Shown: positions 1 to 12,221, counted from the first letter of the stretch. The stretch is 64,000 nucleotides of DNA from Acanthornis magna (GCA_036785705.1 JAWUZG010000070.1:5467001-5531000); one strand, 5' to 3'. Numbers and translations are program-made. The notes: a model not told the origin generated them from the letters alone.

Positions 1-430
1 GCCAATATGAGGAACAGGATTCCCATTTATCTTCGGGGTAACCTGAACTTTGCTGCCCTGCCCTTGCTGCTGGTTACGTGACAGCGTTCCCTTTGCTCTG
101 CCGTTAGCTAATTGTCCCTCAGACTGCCTGTTAACGAGGTAATTTGCCGCATCTGCTTCCACTTTCCGTGTCATGGACAGTTGCCGGTTTTGCAAAATGT
201 TTTGTGTTTGTCAAGCTGCTCTGCCTGCCTGGAAATGTTTTGCCTGCTCAAATTTTTTCAGCTCATACCTCAAGGACTTGTTACTAGGTAACAGAGTTCC
301 ATTTGCCAATTGCCCACTATTTCCTTCTCACCGTATTACAGGCCTGATTATTAACATTTAGTTCAGAGAAATTGCTGTCATTATGTGAAGTAACTTCCTT
401 TAGAGGTTACTCATTAACCTTAGGTATTTT
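1..430. promoter_or_regulatory. Candidate conserved non-coding element with RFX-like palindrome
   Basis: Non-coding sequence of high complexity, with no repeat signature and several scattered CpGs. It contains GTTACTAGGTAAC at 280-292, an inverted repeat of the X-box type bound by RFX winged-helix factors, and AT-rich homeodomain-like stretches such as GTTAGCTAATTG near 104-115. Nothing codes here: the only open frame is short and cysteine-rich without a recognisable domain. The enhancer reading is inference from texture and motif content; cross-species alignment would decide it. Confidence 0.3.
280..292. promoter_or_regulatory. RFX/X-box-like palindrome
   Basis: GTTACTAGGTAAC has arms GTTAC and GTAAC around TAG. 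With the flanking T and A the arms are 6 bp. The known RFX consensus is GTTRCC followed by GGYAAC with a 0-3 base spacer, and this site matches closely. Binding is inferred. Confidence 0.4.
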
Positions 431-1237
431 ACTGTGCTATTATAATTGCCAAATGCCATAGGCATGGAAAACCTTTGAACTCCTCAAGGTATTAGTGTAT
501 GGGAGAAATGGTATCAGCTGTGATTTTTATACATTCTCCACATCCCCCAGCTATTTTTCCTTTTGACTCTGTTCTTCCATTCCTGTTGGCATGCTGCATA
601 GCATACAGGGCCTGCTCAGCTGCTGGAGAAGAGAGTATTTCCTTCTGGAAGGGAATCAGCCTCTCCTGTTCCCCTTCAGATCTGAGATTAGCCCTAGCCA
701 GCTCAGGGGCCCATTATCTGCTTTCCAGTGCCACTAAGAGCAGAATTTGATCCCTTGCATTGAAAAGTGAAATAATTGGAAAGTTGTGTGGCATGCTCCA
801 TACAGTTACCATGTACAGTTTTCCAGTATTTAGGATGGCTCTTCCATATTTGCTTTGGGGAGACTTTCAACTCTACTGCTCTAGATTGTGTTCAAGGAAT
901 GGAGATTTTCAGACAAAACACCATTCCCTACTTTTTTTTTTTTTTTCTTTCATTTTCTACACAGACAGAATCAGCTGCATACTAAAGTGTTTGCTTCAGG
1001 GCAACATGTGTTCTCTGGAAAAATGTTACTAAATAAATTTGTCTTTCTCCCCTTACCCATTTCTCCATAGAAGTCCATTGACATTCCTAGTAACTTGTTG
1101 CCTCTGACAGGATAGAGCAGAGCTGCTCTAACTATAGTGTGGGCCTGTGTCATTATGTGACTTCGATAAGGAAATATATATCATATCCAGGAAATTAGGG
1201 AATGCGTGAGATATATACCTAGTGCATAAACAGAGCT
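431..1237. other. Anonymous non-coding sequence with a T15 run
   Basis: No exon, RNA gene or interspersed repeat recognised. A run of 15 T lies at 932-946. It is followed by TTCATTTTCTACACAG, which resembles a splice acceptor, but nothing coding follows it. Confidence 0.6.
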
Positions 1238-1378
1238 AAACAAAAAAACCCCAACCCCCCCCAAAAAAAACCAAAACCAAAACCAAAAAAAACCCCCCAA
1301 AACCCAAACCCAAACCAAACCAACAAAAAAACCCAAAAAACAAACAAAAAAAACCCCCCAAAACAAAAAAAAAAAAAA
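1238..1378 (+). repeat. A/C-only low-complexity tract (G/T on the minus strand)
   Basis: All 141 bases on the plus strand are A or C, arranged as irregular blocks such as CCAAAA, CCCAAA and C6/C8 runs. The minus strand is therefore a G/T strand with repeated GGGTTT and GGTTTT units, resembling telomere-type and G-quadruplex-prone sequence. It probably arose by slippage expansion of a retroposon tail or a (CCAAAA)n microsatellite; no intact element flanks it. Confidence 0.85.
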
Positions 1379-4260
1379 TACCCAGGCAATAGGAATGTTT
1401 TTACATGGAGTCAGACCTAATTTTGATGGTAGGAAACAAAATGTCATGGTGGACAGGGAACATTAATTTGGTAAATCTTCTAAAATATAACAGTAGAAAA
1501 ACCAGTGTTAAAAGAGGGGAAAGCTAAGGTGGGATTAACAAGTGAGTCCTCCCAAGTCTGAGCCTGGCAGCAGGGAGAATAAAACAAGATCATGACAGAG
1601 CAACTTCTATCAAGCCTTTGATTTAGTATTGCTTACCCACTCTACTCTGTCCTTTTAATCTCAGCATGAGCATTTGGGGGTTTTTTTGAAGGGGGGAAAG
1701 TGAGGAAAACCACTCAAAACCAGTATGTTCTTGCATGATGCACATAGTATAATCTCCATGATGGAAATGCCAAGTCAGTACTCTAATATTATTAATAATG
1801 AAAAATGTTTAGTAATACGATTTCTGATAGTGCCCTAACCCTCCGTTTTTCATGGTAATTTGTTTCTTCTTTCATTCTCTAGAACAGATCTTGCTCCTGG
1901 TTTCAGTGGGTTTTCTCATTTGACAGTGTGTCAGCTGTAACTTCTCAACTACTGTGTGCTGCAATGAGCTGAGCAGTGGAATTTGTGTTGACATCTAATG
2001 TTACTCTCTGGGATAAATTTAGCAATTCATGAAGTCCAAGCAGTGCAGAAGGTGGGTAACACTTTAAAACTTCTTTTAGTAAGACTGTGCTTCACTGAAT
2101 TCCTGTCTCCTCTTTTGCTCCTTCTACTTTACTTGTGGCTCCAGATCTGATCCATGCATACATCATTCAACACTGTAGGAATAGCTCAGTGTCCAGTTTT
2201 TTGCTTTTTCTTTATTGGCAATAAATCCACATCATTTAACACAGACTAGTAGCACAGTTTAAAACCAAGCACACCTCAAACTGGCATTAACTGCTTAGAG
2301 CCCTTCTGGAGAATACAGCATGAAACACAATTTGCTGGTATGTAATGTGAAAATCACTAGCAAAACTTTATGCACGAGAAAGCATTTGGGGAAATTAAAA
2401 GCCTATTGCATGTCATAATGGCATAGTGTATCAAAGATTCTGGATTACAGAGTTACAAAATCTTGCTCCACTGAAGCAAGTGGACACAGAAAATTGGGAA
2501 AACATGGCTAACACCTGAGACAAAGCACGTTCCTGCCAGCTGTGGCATGTTTCTTGCATTCATGAAGACTAACAAATGCCTCAACAGATTGATTTATTTA
2601 TTTTTCTATCTGTTTATTTATGCAGTGTCTAAATATGTCTGTTCTCTATTGTACAGGCACTACAAAATATTTACCTTTGTTTTGATATGTGACATTGTTT
2701 CTTGGAGCAGGTGTTGTGGAATAATAACATTTAGTGTCATAGACAGGGTATCTAATGTTGTCGCGTTTTCTACAGAAACACCTGTGGTAGTTCAAATGTT
2801 ACATTTTTTCCACATGTTGGGTTTGCAAGTGCAGAAGAAAGAGATCTATTTTTAGACCAAAATTAGACTACGTGGTAATGCACAGTAAAGTACTTTCTCC
2901 CACGGAAGTTGTGGCAAATTTTATATTAAACAATGATTGTTAACTTTCCATAGAAGACAGTGCAATGGGATAAATCTCTCTTAGCAACTTGCGTTGTAAA
3001 TCTACTTGGAGCAGGGGGTGAGCCCAACAAGAAAACAAGAAAGAGGCCTAGAGTACAGCACAAACAGTACTGTCCTTAGGACATACAATAACAGGCTGAA
3101 GCTGTCATAAACACTCTTTATTTCCCTAAGGTCTGGATATGTGCCTTTGCAAGTCTCATTGGAATCAGGATTTATTGATCTGGAATCTCTTAGAAACACC
3201 TGTGAGGATCAGTGTATTATTTTCTTATACAGGTTTGTTTCTTTTTGAAAATGAAATGCCTATCAAGCTTATAAAATGGACAAAATGTTATTGATTTGCC
3301 ACCAGGAAGGTTGTATTTAAACTTACTGAGAAAAAAAAAAGAATATTTTCAAGAGGCCTGGTAAGGCATTCTGCCCTTTTTAAAAATTTTTTTAAAAAAG
3401 TCATTCATCTTGACTAGTCCTGATGCGGTCAGGTTTTATTCGTTTCATCGGGGGGGGGAAAAATGGAACCTGTGTTTGATGGTGTATTGGTAACTAGACA
3501 ATCTCCAAAAGAAGAACAGGCTTGGTTGTGATTTTTTTTTTTGGGGGGAGGCGAGGGTTGTTTGTTTTTTCATCCCTAAAGGGGAGAGAACAAGAAATTT
3601 TGGTCTCTTAAAAATAAACAAAAAAAAAAAAAAGGCAAGAAACTGATTAGTCTTTATGATTTTAATAACGTCTGACTCGCTGCATTCTGACGACAATGTT
3701 TGATTTTTCTATTTGCTTTCCCCCCTTTGAATGCAAGGCTGGGATCTGTTGTTTCTGATTAAATGTGTGCTGAGCCGTGTGGTGTTAGAAAATTGCACTC
3801 CCTGCACCTCCATTCCTCGTGCTCTCTGTTGCCCAGTGTGGAAGTTGTGGCTCTATGGGGATTTACTGTTTCCTCTTAAGATCACCTGTGCTGTGGCTTA
3901 AATAAAAGTTTGTTTCTTCAGCTGTCTGACTTCGGAGTTTATCTGACTCAGGCTGACCCCTCAGTTTTATAATGAGCTAGTTTATTTGCTTGTGCAAATT
4001 GGGTTTTCTTAGACAGAAATATAACAGACTGTAAAGAGGCCAATCTTTTGATCAGTTCACCTCCGGAAGGGGGAAGGCTACAATGCCTTTCTGCACTCAC
4101 TGGGCACTCCCTGGGTTGTTAATAACATTAAGTTACTGTTCCTGAACACTCTGTGGTTGGAAGTTTTTTTTGTTTCTTTTTTTTTTTAAACCGCATTGTA
4201 AAAGTCTGGTGTGTAGAAAAATGTTGTTTCTTCTGCCTGTGCTAGAAATATTGATAGGGT
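1379..4260. other. Anonymous non-coding sequence with homopolymer runs
   Basis: No gene seen. Between 3,330 and 3,640 it holds A10 (3331-3340), an A/T inverted repeat (3376-3400), G9 (3450-3458), T11 followed by G6 (3532-3548) and A14 (3620-3633). Open frames here are low-complexity artefacts of these runs. Confidence 0.6.
3376..3400. repeat. A/T inverted repeat
   Basis: C, T5, A5, T7, A6, G in order: a 25-nt near-palindrome ending CTTTTT on one side and AAAAAG on the other. It could extrude as a cruciform or simply reflect slippage. Confidence 0.6.
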
Positions 4261-4302
4261 TTAGACTCGAATTACTTCTCTATTTGCAGGAAATATAGAA
4301 CC

Positions 4303-4316
4303 TTTGCTTAGCAACC
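4303..4316. promoter_or_regulatory. RFX/X-box-like site
   Basis: TTTGCTTAGCAACC reads on the minus strand as GGTTGCTAAGCAAA, close to the RFX form GTTGCTAGGCAAC. It sits in non-repetitive sequence. Function is inferred. Confidence 0.3.
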
Positions 4317-4330
4317 AGTCTGCCTGTTTC

Positions 4331-7300
4331 CAATTCTTCTTTAAATATATCTTAGTGCAACACCTATAGCCGTGCACACAGGGAAGCACAAGGCAGAATG
4401 CTGGAAGAAAAGGAGGAGTAAACACTTTGTGAAAATGGTGCCAGTTTTTCCTCGATGGGCCTCGATCCTCGTAATGCAGCCCAACAAAGCTGAGAGTGAT
4501 GCGTCAAAATATCTTTTAATAAACAATGTAGGCAGTAGGAAATAATACTAGTCAGGGCTTGTTTTTCTGGCTCAGGGCCTCATTCCAACCTGTTGCAACC
4601 AGCTATTGAACGTCTATGGGGACACCCCCACATAAGAGGCCCCATGGAGGAAAGGAACTTTTACATTTCTGTTTGACTGGGATCCTTGCCAGTGGCTAAG
4701 TTCAAAGTGCAGTTTCCAGTAATTTGCTGTTACTACTCCGCGTGTTTGATAGGCCAGGACAGAAGCATGCAACCCGAAGTAATATTTCCTGATTTCTGAC
4801 ATTTCTCAAGATATGAATGGAGGTTGCTGAGGCACTAAAACTCGGAAGGGTTTTTCTGACTCCAACACCTTCGATGCTTTCCTTTTCTCCTCTTGCGCAG
4901 CCCCTTTCCCTCCCCCCATCTCCTCCCTTAGCTCACATTCCCTGCTGTTGTCAGTTCCGTATTTGGATGACATTCATATTGATGGTTTCCCTATGCAAAT
5001 ACTGTGTGGCTGGTCTGATGCAACCAGAAGAGCCCTATTGATATACGGAGTGTGAGGGTTATTTAGATTGATATCCTTCTGGAGTAGTGATAACGCTTTC
5101 ATCTCCCCTCAGAATTATGGTTAACCTTTCCATTTTGGGGGAAGGCTATGTAAATGAATTTCCTTTGCCCTGTTAACTGTGGTAAGAGGGAGGTAAGCAC
5201 AAGGAGAAGCCAGTGGAATAACTACTGTTCTCTCCAACATATGCAGTTGTAGGCCATGTGTATGCCATTGTGGTTATGGAAGAAGCATCCTCTCTAATTA
5301 AGATTATATAAGCATTCCTATTGTAATCCTTGGTTTTCAGCTCTCCAAAACTTGCCTCTTTTGGGCTGATGTTTTCCTGGCTTGTTCTTTGCCATGTCGC
5401 AACTTAATTTTTTATTTTCCAAGCAGGGATACAAATGTTGGAGAGAGCTGAGGAAATGGACCTCCCTTGCCCATTTGAAAAAAGCTCTTGACTTTTTTGG
5501 AAACTAGATCCAGCATCCAAATGAGCTTTGGGTAGACAGAATGCGACTGTTGATGAGCTTTTGGGGAATGCTACTTTAATTACTGAATAATCTACATTTG
5601 TGCAAAAGGTAATGCAAAAGGACTGTGTAAGGGTAGAGATGAGGTTGGGAGGACAGACTTCAATGCTTAAAATCCTGATTCTCTCTTTTTTTTTTTTTTA
5701 CAGCTTAAGTGTGCAGACTTTCTAAGTCTGCAGGGGCATGGGGGTCCTAGTACAGCTACCCACAAAAGCAGAGCAGTAGGAAATTTAAAGGTGCAGAGTT
5801 CAGTTCTAGCTACACCCCTGCAGCAAAGTCAGTGCTCACAGGAACAAAAGCTGAGTGTTCAAACTTTGTGTGCTGGCTTTGCACTGAAGCTTCACTTTTC
5901 AGCTGAAACTGTCATCTCAATTCTGTTTTAAAAACCAAATAAAATTCCTTTGACGAGTATGTAGCTTGAGTTTTCAAATAAATGAGCAAGCAAATACCTT
6001 TTCTTCCAGAGAGCACTGACAGGTGTTCACACAATCCAAGCACTCATGAGGTTTTAATCATTAAACTAAGCAGTTCCTTGAAAGCAGAGGAATTTAGAGT
6101 TAATTCTGATCCTTATACTGATCACATTCACTCCAGTGTGTCCACTACAGTGACATCCATGGGACTGCTTGAACAGCAAGTAGAAGGAAACAGTGAGAAC
6201 ATAGTTTTGAGCTGAATGTTTCAAACACTGTAATTGGAACTGCATTATTCATGATTAGTGCCTTTTTTTCCGATGTTTAGTCCAAAATCCTCTGGGGGGG
6301 GCAGTGGGAGAAAGCACAGAGTAGCAAATAATGACAAGATGCTCTGTGGTGGAGCTGATTTGCCCGTGAGCGCCGTGCATCGCTGGTACCAGGGCGTGTG
6401 TCATGTGGCCAGCAGCTGTGTTCCCTTACCGGATGCTCAGCCCTCTTCCATAACCAGCTGCAGGGCCTTGGCCTCCCTCTCTGTGGATTTTTAGCCAGAA
6501 AGATGTGGAAGGGAGAAGGCTACAACCTGGTCCACGTGTGGGTTTCTTTTTATTATTAATTTTTTTATTTAATTTTGTACAAGAATAACTCACCAATGTC
6601 TGGCTGCATAAGTTTAAGCCCACAGTCTCCTGTGGGTGACAAAGCCTTTGGCTGTGTTACAAGCACTCTGAACTGATTGAAGAATGTCAGGTTGCATCAT
6701 GAGACCAAACAGGTAAACAAAAGGAGCATGCTGTGCTCAAGTGAAATAACTCCTCATAAACCTGGAGGATTGCGGTGAACTTTGTTGCTAAGTGTTTTTT
6801 TGGCCGAGAGAAGCACCAAAGATGTTACACTGAATAACTGTAAAGGGTTACTAGTCTGAAACTGCAGTCTAGCTCTATTGAGGAAGATGCAGGGCTCACT
6901 AGATCCCACAGGAAGTTTTCTCTGTAGTCCCTTGTGTCTTCATTGTTGATATGTGAAACCAGAATATTATTCAAGAGGCTGTATTTGGTTTCCATAATAT
7001 TTGCTCGAATGTGAATTGTACCGAGGGAGTTGTGTTCTTCCTTTGAGATCGTCTGTACAAAACAAGAAGTCATGAAGGAAGGAACGTGTCCTGTTGTTCA
7101 CTGTAACAATAAACTTGGATTCAATGATCTGTGAAGCTCAGTGAAATTTATGAGAACACAGCAACTGTCACACTAGATTAGATCAAAGATTATTGTCACC
7201 AAGTATCCTTGTCTCCAGAAGAGGCTGGTGAGAGTGGGATGGGGAAAGGGCCTCAGAAAATAGATATATATTTGAAATTATCTTCCCCTGCTCTGTCTCT

Positions 7301-7424
7301 GCAGCTTCTAAGAGTTGTGTAGCAGCTTCCTAACCTGACATGTACTTGATAGCTTCTCGTGGGTGTATTCATCGTTTATTCCTCTGATCTCCATTTGAAC
7401 CTGTGTGCGGCTTTGCCTCGACCA
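4331..7424. other. Anonymous non-coding sequence
   Basis: No exon or transposon recognised. It contains an octamer ATGCAAAT (4993-5000), a T-rich tract ending in ACAG near 5686-5703 that resembles a splice acceptor, and a small hairpin immediately after it. Open frames are short and unlike known proteins. Confidence 0.6.
5712..5732. repeat. Short perfect hairpin after an acceptor-like tract
   Basis: TGCAGACTT, spacer TCT, AAGTCTGCA: 9-bp perfect arms. It begins 9 bases after a T-rich tract ending ACAG at 5703. No mature small RNA is recognised. Confidence 0.6.
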
Positions 7425-7620
7425 GCCCCTGTGGGCACTGAGTTCCACACTGTAATTGTTTTATGAAGAAGCATTTCCTTTTGTTTCTAAATTGCTGCCA
7501 GTTTAAAACAGGCTTCCCGACTTCCTTTATGACATACAGTAAATAATTCCCTTTTTTTACCACATCATTCTATTCATTATTTTTCAGATGTTGATTCTGT
7601 CCTTTCTTAGCCAGCTGGCA
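7425..7620 (-). mobile_element. Ancient CR1/L3-like LINE remnant
   Basis: The plus strand carries the series GAGTTCCACA...TTTTATGAAGAAGCATTTCCTTTTG...AAATTGCTGCCAG...AGTAAATAATTCC...CATTCTATTCAT...GTCCTTTCTTAGCC. This order matches, from memory, the antisense strand of an old amniote CR1-clade LINE in which a 'fails to meet the donor' segment of the same layout precedes the better known CTTAGTCGTCTCTTTTCCA block. It is heavily diverged and has no reading frame. A RepeatMasker search against amniote CR1/L3 consensi would confirm or refute it. Confidence 0.5.
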
Positions 7621-9809
7621 TGTCCTAATTTATTTGGTTTCTTCTTGTCCGGAATTCATCTTTTACTTCTTACTTACCGCGATGCCTTTTCCCCTGATCT
7701 TTCCTGGTTCTTCCATGTGCTCTGTGAGATAGTGTGGAGGTGAATGTGGCACTGTAATCAAAGGGCCCTAATGAGTAACCCCGTGCTTGGATGAGCAAAA
7801 TGCCTGTGGACTTGAGCCAAAGGTTGTGCTGATTAGCCTGGGAAGACCGGTGCTGTCAGGCTTTGTCTGTGTGGTGTCAGAACAAGATAAAGCTGTACAA
7901 GCGCTCCTTGTTACGTGCCTTAAGTTCATCATCTCCCTTCTGAAATTACAGCGGTGATGCCAAAGCTTTGGGTGAACCGTGCTTCAGGTTCCAGTACCTG
8001 AAACAGTGGGCACAGAAACAAAAAGATTATACCAGCCATGATGGGGTGATGAAAGTTTGTGACATGCTGGGGAATGAGGGGAGAAGTTCCTAATGCCTTC
8101 AGCAAAAAATTATTGCACCCCCAAACCTTTCAATCCATAAATGGGTAGGGTTTTTTTTTGGTTTCTCATGATCCCTTTGGGTTATTTTCCTATGTGGATT
8201 TTTGCCAAAGTGCCCTTAAAAAGCGATTTTGTGATGGAAGGCGGGGGATATGTGTTTGAGACTCCTTTCAGATCTTGGCCTCGTGGGGCACTGAAAGCCC
8301 CGTGCACTTCAGTAACAGCCTTTTGCACAAGCCTTACAGTGCAGCAAAAATTCAAATGGTTCCTTTTGTGGTGAGGTTACAAGTCAATAAATTGAGCTCG
8401 GATTGTGTCCATATCCGGTGAGGAGTGAGGATTACATCCCCCCCTTCTCCTCGCAGTCCTGCCTAATGAATCCAGACCCATTCCCCGTTGGGAGCCAAGC
8501 AGGCAAAAGGAAGGGAGTGTCGTCCCCTTGGGAGCTGTTACAGCATCCGCTCCCCCCAGGAAAGAGGAGGGAGGAATTCCGATAATTCCTTGCCAAGCTA
8601 TTCCAAGGGTAGAGCACTTACACCCCACCAGCTAATCAGGGCTGTTCCTTAAGGCTTTATTTTAGCATCTGGACTTCAGTAACTTTTTTTAAGCCTAGTT
8701 TTGTACTGAGGATTACTGTGAATTTAGATCCAAACCATTGCTTGAGTTGCACATCCAAAATAAGCATTGTTAACAAAAGCCAAGTGCCTTATGCATTTTA
8801 TTCAGTGCTAGGAGCAGCTTGACTGCTAATATTTCATGTGCTAGAAGAAATGGAACTGCAGCGTTTTGAACTAATTCTGTATTTTTGAAGCATATCCTGC
8901 ATGGCAAACTGTAATGCCCATGGTTGTGACAGTGGTGGCCAGTTTGAGGCTAGTGAGATGTGGGGGCAGAGAGATACAGGACAGAATTCTTACAAGAAGG
9001 CAAATATGCCCTTTGCCATTCTTGTTTAACACTGCACTATTAGGTTTTTTATGTGCCTTTGTGTATAAAATGTCTGCCCATGTTACCTTTTAAAAATTTT
9101 TCCAGGTCTGCTACTGTTCAAATAAATCATATAACAGAGCAAGAATTTATCCTTTCTCTTCCTAAGGCATGTAGGCTTAATCCTTTTGCTGCCTAAGTCA
9201 CAGTCATGGTGCTAGGAAGGTTTAAACAAAATTCTGCTGCATTATATCCCAGCAGTTTCTTGGCAGAAATATGTGGAGAAGGGGGGAGCAAGGTGAGAAA
9301 GGGAAAAAGAACACTTACCTCTCTTCTCTTTCTGTGCAAGTCCAGCCTGAGTGTGTGCACAGAGGAGCTTTGAGTGTTTTCCCTTTGCAGGAATCCATGA
9401 GCACAACTGGGTAGAAGCAAGCAGGACTGAACTAGTCCGGAAGGTGGATTGCTTTGTGTGCCACTGTTGTGTTTCTCTCCAGCGCCGGCCGGGTGTTCTG
9501 GCTTTACACAGCAGATAGCTACACAAACAGAAGGAAAGCTCAGTTCTCCTTGCGTTGCTTTTGCCTTTTATGCTCTAGGTTTCACAAGGAATGCCATTTT
9601 TTTGTGTGTTGAACCAAAGGATTCCTAAGTGAAGGAGCAGATTATTTGATCTGCAGCGTGAATGTTGGTGAAAAACGCAGTGCTGGGTGTAGCCTGTTTC
9701 AGAGCTGCACACTTCATGGGTGTAGCGACAGCTTCCACTTGCTTGGGTGGCTTTTTGGCAAATACAAGGCTACAGAAAGAAATGGAACAACTCTCCTGGT
9801 GTGTTGGAA
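7621..9809. other. Anonymous non-coding sequence
   Basis: No gene, RNA or clear transposon. The stretch 8,400-8,640 is mildly C/G-richer, and overlapping open frames on both strands there reflect composition, not coding. Confidence 0.6.
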
Positions 9810-10060
9810 GACAAGGCCCAGATAAGTAGTGTTATTAACCAGTTGGGAGGGCAATTAATGACCAGGTGGAGAGCATCCGCTCCAGGTGCCGGATCTGAGT
9901 ATTGAAACAGCACTGACCTTGGGCGCGCTGACTTTTATAGTAGGGTAATTAATAGGAGTGGAATATGCAGATAAATGAAAGCTATCTTAGTGAGGTCTGG
10001 TTATAATCCCCTTGTCACAGCTCCCTTTATTATCTAGCACACAAGGGTGTGGACGTCAAA
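9810..10060. promoter_or_regulatory. Candidate enhancer: dense transcription-factor-like motifs
   Basis: Within 250 bp I see AGATAAG (GATA, 9820-9826), GTTATTAACC (HNF1-like half, 9831-9840), CAATTAATGA (homeodomain, 9852), two CAGGTG E-boxes exactly 20 bp apart (9863 and 9883), TGACCTTGG (9914-9922; the reverse strand CCAAGGTCA fits NR5A/ESRR), TTTTATAG, GGTAATTAATAG (about 9944) and TAATCC (OTX/PITX, 10004-10009). Each motif alone is weak. The density in non-repetitive DNA is the evidence. Tissue and target are unknown. Confidence 0.35.
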
Positions 10061-11903
10061 TTGTCAGTGCAAAAGGATTCTGAAGTCTCTCTCATTTGTT
10101 CACCGTTCTAGGGAGTAAATGATGTTGATGAATGTATAATCTGTGTAGCAGTAAGACCATAATTTGATTATGTGTATAATGTGATACATTGCTATTGCTT
10201 GAAAGGTAGAAAAATGGCTGTCTGGAAACTATTCTCAAAGCTTTTAATTGTACATTAGGACTCTAGGTGTAAGTTCTGTAGGGACTTGATTAGATTTGCT
10301 GTCTCCCCCCTCAGCACTGTGGGATATTGATTAGTTCACTATCCCAAGATGTCTCTAATAATGGAATGAATCTATTAGCTATATGTTTCTGTTAAAATTA
10401 TTTGCAATAAAAGGATTATTTAGAGTTACATTTACACAGTAATGGAGAGGCTTTGGGTGTTCAGGGAGGACGAACAGATCAGATTGCAGGTTGCTTACAG
10501 AATCAGAAATATGGGGTGGTGTTGGCTTATAGTTTGTTCCTTTGGATATTGTTTTGCTGTTCATAATGAAGCATTAGGGAAGCTAAAGAGATAATATAGT
10601 GGTCTGGTGTCTAGGACATTGAGCTGTCTGGAGGGTGACACCAGCTCCTTGCTCCAGTGAACATTTGGAATATTAATTTCTCACCTCATCTTTCTTCTCT
10701 TGTCCTGCTTTATTCACTTTTCTTCCCCTATCACCAGTCTTCTGGGATATGAAAACTGTAGGAAAACAGCTGTTGGCTATGCTTGGGATGCCTGCTTTAC
10801 CTATCTGCTGCCAAGAAGTCTTTTTGAAACATTTCTAGGGCTAGATCTTATCCTGTGATCACAGCCAGTGTATTTTCTGGAGCAAGGCTTGCAAGTGCAG
10901 TAGGCAGAAGAAAAGTTAGCCTGAAAATTCCATCAAAATAAATTTTTTAAAAAGCAGCTGCAAAAAGCAGTGTCTTAGGAATTAAATTCTGAATTTATCT
11001 GCTGATGAAAGTCTAGAGCCCTGCAGGATTAGGATTAGCTAGGTCAGGGTGTGAAAGCAGATGGTGCTACCAGAGTGAGAGAGATGCCCAAATCCATCAT
11101 TTGGATTTAACTTTGTAGGTTAACTCCTAGAAAGATGTAATGTGCTAACCACACAGTTAAGCTCAGAGCATCCCTTTCCTATTTCCCTTGGCAGCCAGTT
11201 TGTTTAACTGTAGGCCATGCCAGGAATGAAAAAAAAAATGAAACAAATCAAAGCTGCTCTGCATTTTCCAGTCTGACTCTCTCACCTGCTGCATTGTGGA
11301 GCATCACCGTGGGAAGCTTGCACTCTGCCACATGCTGTGGGATGTGATACAGCACGACCTGACCTACCCAGGCTGTGTCAGCTACAGGAAGTCTGAAAAT
11401 ATGATTTCCTGAAAAACAAGTGAAAGGAGGGGAAATACGCAGTTTATGTTTTGAAGATGGCATTATTGGAAACTCCATGAGCACTTATGTAAAAATACCT
11501 ATGAAGTAACTATTTAGTCATATGAATAGCTGCCATTTATTTACAAGGCATCTGTGCATGAATTAGGAAAAATCCTTGAACATGTATCAGACCTCACAGA
11601 GATGAGTAATTCTGTGGAAACAGTGTGCGTGTCAGACGTGACCGCTTGTTACCCTGTATTCTGTCCTTTGTTTTTCAGAACGACTCAAATATACGTGCTA
11701 GCAATAATTCAGTGTGAACCGGGGGGTGTCTGGGAGAATCTACTAGTCTCTTGCATTTCAACAGAAGATGCAAGATTTTCTTACTGAGAATTTTCTTGGC
11801 AGAATCAAATTATGAGGCAGTTTCCCAGTTTGTGTCAGCTGGTAAGCACTGGTTTGCATCAGGTTAGGACCTGATCTCTCTACTTATAGGTCAATAGCAG
11901 CTA
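10061..11903. other. Anonymous non-coding sequence
   Basis: No exon or repeat family recognised. Short A/T-rich runs only; the open frames lack recognisable domains. Confidence 0.6.
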
Positions 11904-11947
11904 TTCTAAAAATAGCTCTAAAAATACTCTAAAAATTCTAAAAATGC
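11904..11947 (+). repeat. Four-copy TCTAAAAAT tandem with a MEF2-type site
   Basis: Four successive copies: CTAAAAATAG (11906-11915), CTAAAAATAC (11918-11927), CTAAAAATTC (11929-11938) and CTAAAAATGC (11938-11947). The first fits the MEF2 consensus YTA(A/T)4TAR exactly and the second misses by one base. It is preceded by AATAGC-A-GCTATT (11893-11905), so the area has both tandem and inverted symmetry. Either slippage or a functional MEF2 cluster could explain it. Confidence 0.6.
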
Positions 11948-12221
11948 AAACCCAGTTGTTGGTGAAACCACCCTGTGCCATGCAGGGGTGGCTGTGGTTG
12001 TTACCTTCCCTCGATCTCTTAACTCTGTGTAAAATAGAAATCTCTTGGTTTCAGCACCTGTGGTCTAAGGTAGGAGTGGGATCTAGGAACTGGAATCAAA
12101 CTTGGGGCCTCTCTCTTTAGGCTCCATATGTTAACTTTAATTACTTTTCTGTATGATTTCCTTGAAATGTTTCATGGCTTTCCCAGTGCTTTACTACTGA
12201 ATCTCTTATTTCCTGGACAAG

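Noticed and set aside
1238..1378. Interstitial telomere sequence
   Set aside because: The G/T strand lacks regular TTAGGG units; blocks vary irregularly, so it is low-complexity sequence rather than a telomeric array.
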